64,000 bases of DNA from Rhinopithecus roxellana (lineage: Eukaryota > Chordata > Mammalia > Primates > Cercopithecidae): positions 94,100,797 through 94,164,796 of the forward strand of contig NC_044566.1 of the NCBI RefSeq assembly GCF_007565055.1, given 5' to 3'. Positions within the stretch are counted from its first letter, which is position 1; the number at the start of each line of letters is the position of its first letter. This document shows positions 59,011-64,000 of the stretch, piece by piece. Under the pieces are notes generated by a model, which made no database searches, had not been told where the DNA came from, and was given only the letters and a program-made list of their open reading frames with translations. A program made the translations under genes and the position numbers.

Positions 59011-60091
59011 TCATGATTTTGGAGGTGGAGGGATTCCTTCAGAAGGCCTTCAGGCATGGCCTATGACACAGATGGAAAGGTTTACAGTAGAAACGATGAA
59101 GTGAAAGAAACAGAATAGAGATGTTGTTCATGTTAGTTACAGCCAGAGTCAAATAAACTAGATAAGGCATAAGTACATTTATCTACCTATGTTTTCATGG
59201 ATTCACTCATGCTTTTTTTTCCCCCCTACACTAAAGTCTGCACATATATAGTCAAGTACTGACTATACAGAAGATCATCTGAACTAAGCTGATTTTAACT
59301 AAAATTCTTTAGTTTTTGATTTTGACTCATTCATATTTGAGGATCTGGTGGATGTGGCATTAAAATCTTAGGCTTTATGCATTACTGGAGGATCTTCATG
59401 GGTAGATGAATGACAGACACCAGGCTGGACCATTGAATCTGTCGTGTGGTGAGGTAGTTTGAATGAGGTCTGTGTAGGTTAGGTCACTAATAGAATCCTT
59501 GGCAGTGGAGGACTACATTAAACATTCTGTACACACACACAGATGAAAATGTCATCGTGCTAACATTAATTGGAATCCAAATCTTTCTTCCTAATTATTT
59601 CACTCTTATGAATGGAAAGAAAAACTGAGGGCAAATTTATATGATAGTATTAACTAACAGAGCTAGCTATAGTTCTAATATTAGTAAATACCATGAATGC
59701 GTCTTTAAGTTCATGCATTCTGTTCACTTGCATGTCATAGTAGAGGCCACATGGCTTTTTAAGCACCAGGTGCTTAGTCTGAAATAGTCCATTATTAGGT
59801 AAATGTCATAAGGTTAGGTGAAGTTGTCTCCTTGTAAAACCTGCTCTCAGATCATTAATGATGATAACTTAAAGTGATACTGCCCCCAAGGGTAATGTTT
59901 CAGTGGTTCAAAGTCTCAAGCTTCACAGGAATCTCTGGTGGTGGAATTTCAGGCATTAGCTGGTTGATGGGAAAGATTTTTTTTAAATGTTTGTATGGGT
60001 ATGCCTTCACAATCTTTCCCAAGTGTTTTCCAAAAGTCATCACATACCTCTCTGTTTTTTACTTTCTATTTTTTAAATCCCCCTTCAATAG
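59011..60091. other. Third intron, distal unique part
   Basis: Leads to the acceptor at 60091/60092. No other exon is recognised. Confidence 0.5.
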
Positions 60092-60174
60092 TGCATCAAA
60101 ACCTATAACTCTGACTGGCATCTTGTGAACTATAAATATGAAGATTACTCAGGAGAGTTTCGACAGCTTCCGAA
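60092..60174 (+). CDS. DOCK9: DOCK9 exon, N-terminal domain continued (27 aa + 2 nt)
   Basis: This 83-nt exon encodes CIKTYNSDWHLVNYKYEDYS then GEFRQLP and leaves two bases (AA) of a split Asn codon. It starts in phase 0 from the previous exon and ends in phase 2. The acceptor is CCCCCTTCAATAG, with an A two bases before the AG, and the donor is AA|GTGAGT. The NSDWHLVNYKY and DYSGEFRQLP segments are characteristic of the zizimin subgroup of DOCK proteins. Loss of this exon alone would shift the frame, unlike the two exons before it. It lies 4.4 kb after the 55583 exon. Confidence 0.96.
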
Positions 60175-60650
60175 GTGAGTAAACTATATTATACGCATAG
60201 GGAAAAGTGTACTTGAAATGCTTGCGGGGAGGTATGTAACTTCATATGCAATCAGAGGAATTGGGGAAAACATTTCTCGATGGTTTATGTGTATGTGGTG
60301 TAACTATTGTTTACAGGGCCTTTGATTGTAAGACTCAAACATGCTGCTTTGGTATTGCTAGGTAGTAATAAACATGTGGGTGGTTTAATTATGTCCAGTG
60401 ATTCTTTTCAGGGTAACACTGATAAATAAGTAGGTGAAATTTTTTCACTACGAAATATAAAACAAAGAAAATGTAAGTGTACTGAAATATGCTGCAGTGT
60501 ATTTTTCCTTGAAAAGAATATTTTGAAGAAGATAATTATAAAGAGCATTTTACATTGAATAAATTTTATGTTTAAAAAAATGTAAATCAAGAAACAAGCA
60601 TTTTCTCAGTTAATTTTTTTTTTTTTTTACCTCCTTTAAAGTATTAACTT

Positions 60651-60958
60651 GGCCGGGCGCGGTGGCTCAAGCCTGTAATCCCAGCACTTTGGGAGGCCGA
60701 GACGGGTGGATCGCGAGGTCAGGAGATCGACACCATCCTGGCTAACACGGCGAAACCCCGTCTCTACTAAAAAATACAAAAAACTAGCCGGGCGAGTTGG
60801 CGGATGCCTGTAGTCCCAGCTACTTGGGAGGCTGAGGCAGGAGAATGGCGTAAACCCGGGAGGCGGAGCTTGCAGTGAGCTGAGATCCGGCCACTGCACT
60901 CCAGCCTGGGCGACAGAGCGAGACTCCGTCTCAAAAAAAAAAAAAAAAATAAATAAAT
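60651..60958 (+). mobile_element. AluY-type element
   Basis: A full-length Old World monkey-like young Alu flanked by the perfect 13-bp AAAGTATTAACTT at 60638-60650 and 60959-60971. Confidence 0.96.
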
Positions 60959-61076
60959 AAAGTATTAACTTATTCTAGACTATACCAAAAGCAAGTGTAT
61001 TTAGATTGAATAGTGGTGGCTAAAGTGAATCAGGGGTAGCTAGGTATTGCCTTGACAAACTATCTGTTATAAAAGG

Positions 61077-61134
61077 GTCCATTTTATGTTGCTTTAAAGG
61101 AATACTTGAGGCTGGGTAGTTTATAAAGAAAAGA

Positions 61135-61165
<31 letters not shown>

Positions 61166-61826
61166 GAGACAAGAGTCTCACTCTGTCGCCCAGGCTGGAA
61201 TGCAATGACACGATCTTGGGTCACTGCAACCTCCACCTCCCAAGTTCTCCCACCTCAGCCTCCTGAGTAGCTGGGATTACAGCCATGTGCCACCATGCCC
61301 GGCTAATTTTGTGTTTTTAGTAGAGACAGGGTTTCACCATGTTGGCCAGACTGGTCTCGAACTCCTGACCTCAGGTGATCCACCTGCCTCTGCCTCCCAA
61401 GTAGCTGGGATTACAAGTGTTAGCCACCTTGACTGGCCAAGAAAAGAGATTTGTTTCACTCATAGTTCTGTAGGTTGTACAAGAAGCATAGCACTGGCTT
61501 CTGCTCTGCTTCTGTTGAAGACTTTTGTGCTGCTTCAAAACATGATGGAAAAGGTCAAGGGGGGGAAAGTTGGCACTTGTGAAAAGAGACCAAGGAGGAG
61601 GAGGAACCTCACTTTATAACAACCCATTCTCTTGGGTACTAATCCATTTCAGCAACAAGCAGTCCCATCTTGCCAGGAACAAGAATTCACTCATTACTGT
61701 GAGAATAACACCAAGCCTCTCATGATGGATCTGCCCCATGACCCACTAGGCCCAATAATGCAACACTGGCGACCAAATTTCAATCTGAGTTTTGGTGGGA
61801 ATAAAAACCATATCCAAACCATAGCA
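61077..61826 (-). mobile_element. MaLR-type solo LTR (MST/MLT-like), split by an Alu
   Basis: From GTCCATTTTATGTTGCTTT through GAGGCTGGGTAGTTTATAAA, then after the Alu GTTCTGTAGGTTGTACAAGA, GGATCTGCCCCATGACCCAC and ATATCCAAACCATAGCA, it reads as the reverse strand of a MaLR LTR. No retroviral internal region is present, so it is a solitary relic. Confidence 0.75.
61140..61438 (-). mobile_element. AluS-type element, antisense, inside the LTR
   Basis: An antisense Alu whose tail is a (TTTA)n run. It is flanked by the perfect AAGAAAAGAGATTT at 61126-61139 and 61439-61452. Confidence 0.95.
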
Positions 61827-62339
61827 GTTGGCAAATTGAAGTGTACTTGATTTTGAGAAAATTGAAAGCAAATCGTGATGAATTATGTTTTAAAACTCAC
61901 CATCACCAATGAAAATATTACTTGAGACCTGATTAATGTATTTTTCTTTGTGTTTGTTACATCTTTGAGCTGGAACATTTTATGCTGTTCTTAGTGGATC
62001 TAGCCGTTTGTTTTTCCTCCGTGTGTGGCTTGGCCACTCCTTAAGTGTGTTCGGCCAGTTCCCTGATTGACTCTTTTTAAACCTCAGCCGGGAACGCTCC
62101 CTCCTAGCATTATCTTCTCCAGATGGCTATGCTCTTTAGTTCTATATTTACCCAATCCTCCCTTAGGGATTTTTTAATTCTTCCCATTGGATTGGCTTAG
62201 CCCATCTTTGTTGATCCTGTTGTTCATAGTCTAAGGGTTGAAATATATCAGACTATGTGATGTCGTGTACTTATTATCTATTAGACTGCTGGTACATTTT
62301 CCCTACTGGCATTAATGAGCATTTCCAAATGTGCGACGA

Positions 62340-62545
62340 GAAAGAGAGGGAGAATTGTAAAGTGATGGAGAACACAGATTCTGTGTTCTGCCTTGGACAG
62401 CTCTGCCCTCTGTAAGCCTGATTTTCCTCATCTGTTAAATGGCCTTAACACCAGTCACCATCATTAAAGGATTAAATGAGAGGGCCCATGAGAAGTGCAC
62501 AGGGCCAGGCACCTCATACCCAATGAGTAAATGCAAGCTGCTGTT
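62340..62545 (+). mobile_element. MIR SINE
   Basis: GATGGAGAACACAGATTCTG, GATTTTCCTCATCTGTTAAA, AAGGATTAAATGAGAG and GGGCCAGGCACCTCATACCC are in MIR order. Confidence 0.78.
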
Positions 62546-62950
62546 GATATTGGTGTCTTGTTTTTGTTGTGGTTAATACCATCATTGTTAATCGGTTTCA
62601 ATGCAACAACTCAATCTTCCTGTTTTTCCTCATAAACTTTGTATTAAAAGTTATTCTACCAAGTCTTTGTTTATTAAAAACTAATTACTTTTTTACTTTT
62701 AATATGCCCGCTAACTCCCCAGAAGCTATGCTGTCTTTTCCACATAGCTTTTTGGAGCTTTGTTACACAAGTCTCTTGGCTTACCCACCTTGAAAAGCAA
62801 GGGCGTAGATGGTTTTATTCTTTGTCTGAATAAAGAAGCTGGGCCATCTTTGGATTTGGTAAAGGCTGGGCCCTCTGATGGAAGAGGAAGTGCAAAGCCT
62901 CTTCTTTGACTAGGCATTTCTAAAACAAATTTTCTTTGTTGTTTTTATAG

Positions 62951-63020
62951 CAAAGTGGTCAAGTTGGATAAACTTCCAGTTCATGTCTATGAAGTTGACG
63001 AGGAGGTCGACAAAGATGAG
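62951..63020 (+). CDS. DOCK9: DOCK9 exon, end of N-terminal domain before PH domain
   Basis: This 70-nt exon starts with C, completing the split AAC (Asn) codon from the preceding exon, and encodes KVVKLDKLPVHVYEVDEEVD then KDE. The acceptor is GTTTTTATAG. The donor GAG|GTGGGA keeps G at +5 but has G at +4, so it is weaker than the other donors here. The sequence ends the conserved N-terminal block with an acidic linker. In DOCK9 the following exon continues DAASLGSQ and leads to the PH domain, which lies outside this window. Exons 60092 and 62951 together total 153 nt, so their paired inclusion preserves frame. Confidence 0.94.
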
Positions 63021-63964
63021 GTGGGATACCTCCTTGCTGTTGCTTCTCTTTTCACTCTAGATTTAAACATGAATTTTACAGACTTACAAGATTAGTTAGA
63101 AAATTACCGACATTTAGCCAAAATAGGCATTGGAGTGTTACATGAAACAGAATAATTTTTTAAAAATGTTATTGATTGATTGGAATAAGGTCTTTGTTTC
63201 AACTTTACTGCTTAGCATTTCATGTTCTCTTGGTTGTGTTTATTTGTTCTGAGATCATTTTCAAAGACTTGGATTGCTGCTACATTGTTAAAAGATATCA
63301 AGATGACTTAGACCTTGAATTTAGGTTGTTTTTCAACAGATCTCAAAACAGCTGCCAGCCAGTAGATTTAAATGGCTATTTCTTCAATGACTGCTTTTAG
63401 TGAGTGAAGTCTGATTTTATCAAGCCCACTCCCCCTATTCCTAGAGAAAAGCTCATGGCTAAAGAAGTATGTAAAGGGAAGGGAGTAGGGCATTGAGGTG
63501 AGTCTGCCCACTGAGTGAGGGAAACCTCACAAGAAGACAGTGCCCATCTCTGCATTTCTTATCCTCCCCATTGGTTGTTAAGTGTCCCATTGTGAGTTCA
63601 GGTTTTTCCTTTTTAAAAAATGTGTCAGCTGAGCTATAACATTAGCCACTCATTAAGCAATGTGTATGCAGCAGATTGTTTTAGAAACTACTTTTAAAAC
63701 AATTCTAAGAAAAATTACTGCTCATTCAAAATGAACAATATATTGGGAACTTGGAGCTGATTAGCATGAATAGTGACAGGAGGACCAATGGAAATACAGC
63801 ATGTAAGTGCATGCACTAAACTGTAAAATCCTAAATGGTAAGTTATTTATATTATGCTATTAATAGAAATATTAAAACCACCAATATTAATGTTGAGATG
63901 GTTCAAGACAAAGCATATGATGAGTCTTTCTGCAATTGTCTGTGTGATTACAAAAGCTTTGCCA

Positions 63965-63968
<4 letters not shown>
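63021..63968. other. Intron after the last DOCK9 exon in the window
   Basis: Starts with the donor GTGGGA. AT-rich unique sequence runs to the terminal TG repeat. The exon carrying the next DOCK9 residues is not in the window. Confidence 0.6.

Positions 63969-64000
<32 letters not shown>
63969..64000. repeat. (TG)n microsatellite, cut by the window end
   Basis: A pure TG/GT run continues to the last base, so its length is unknown. Confidence 0.95.

Noticed and set aside
63521..63560. Possible small hairpin GAAACCTCAC with upstream GTGAG words
   Set aside because: The arms are too short and imperfect to separate from chance.

Overview
This is an ordinary-looking stretch of primate nuclear genome. 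Coding density is far below 1%, Alu SINEs are very dense (about 40 copies or fragments on both strands), and there are MIR, L2, L1, LTR and DNA-transposon relics plus microsatellites. At least ten of the youngest Alus share one variant haplotype (CAAGCC for CACGCC, GAGACGGGCGG, AACTAGCCGGGCGAGG, GCGTAAACCCGGG, GAGATCCGGCC). I associate it with AluY lineages expanded in Old World monkeys, so I infer a cercopithecoid such as a macaque, baboon or vervet. That is an inference from memory, not a search result.

One protein-coding gene is present, partial and on the + strand. Five exons with matching phases encode the N-terminus of DOCK9 (zizimin-1), a DOCK-D family guanine-nucleotide exchange factor for CDC42. 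Exon a (5980-6105) is an alternative N-terminal coding exon of 42 residues starting MQADKCRTSS. It is followed by exons at 29085-29201, 55583-55672, 60092-60174 and 62951-63020, which encode most of the conserved DOCK C/D N-terminal region. Together they give 162 residues without a stop or frameshift. The window stops before the PH, DHR1 and DHR2 coding exons. The introns are about 23.0, 26.4, 4.4 and 2.8 kb.

Layout: 1-5970 is upstream or intronic DNA with a 39-bp x3 minisatellite, an RCT triplet repeat and four Alu sequences. 6106-29084 is the first intron, with Alus, MIRs, hAT relics (one MER5A-like copy split by a young Alu) and an L2 block. 29202-55582 is the second intron, with a broken processed pseudogene of RPL7L1 inserted inside an Alu, an L1 3' end, a tandem Alu pair sharing three target-site copies, a Tigger-like MITE, a 40-bp perfect hairpin and an Alu train. 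55673-62950 holds the two short introns, including an LTR relic split by an Alu. From 63021 to the end is intron, finishing inside a (TG)n run.

I found no new multi-gene system. The observations most worth a second look are the alternative DOCK9 start with an open frame running 91 codons further upstream, the Alu pair with three target-site copies, the retropseudogene inside an Alu linker, several perfect palindromes or hairpins in unique intron sequence, and inverted Alu pairs around exons 2 and 3 that could favour circular RNA.
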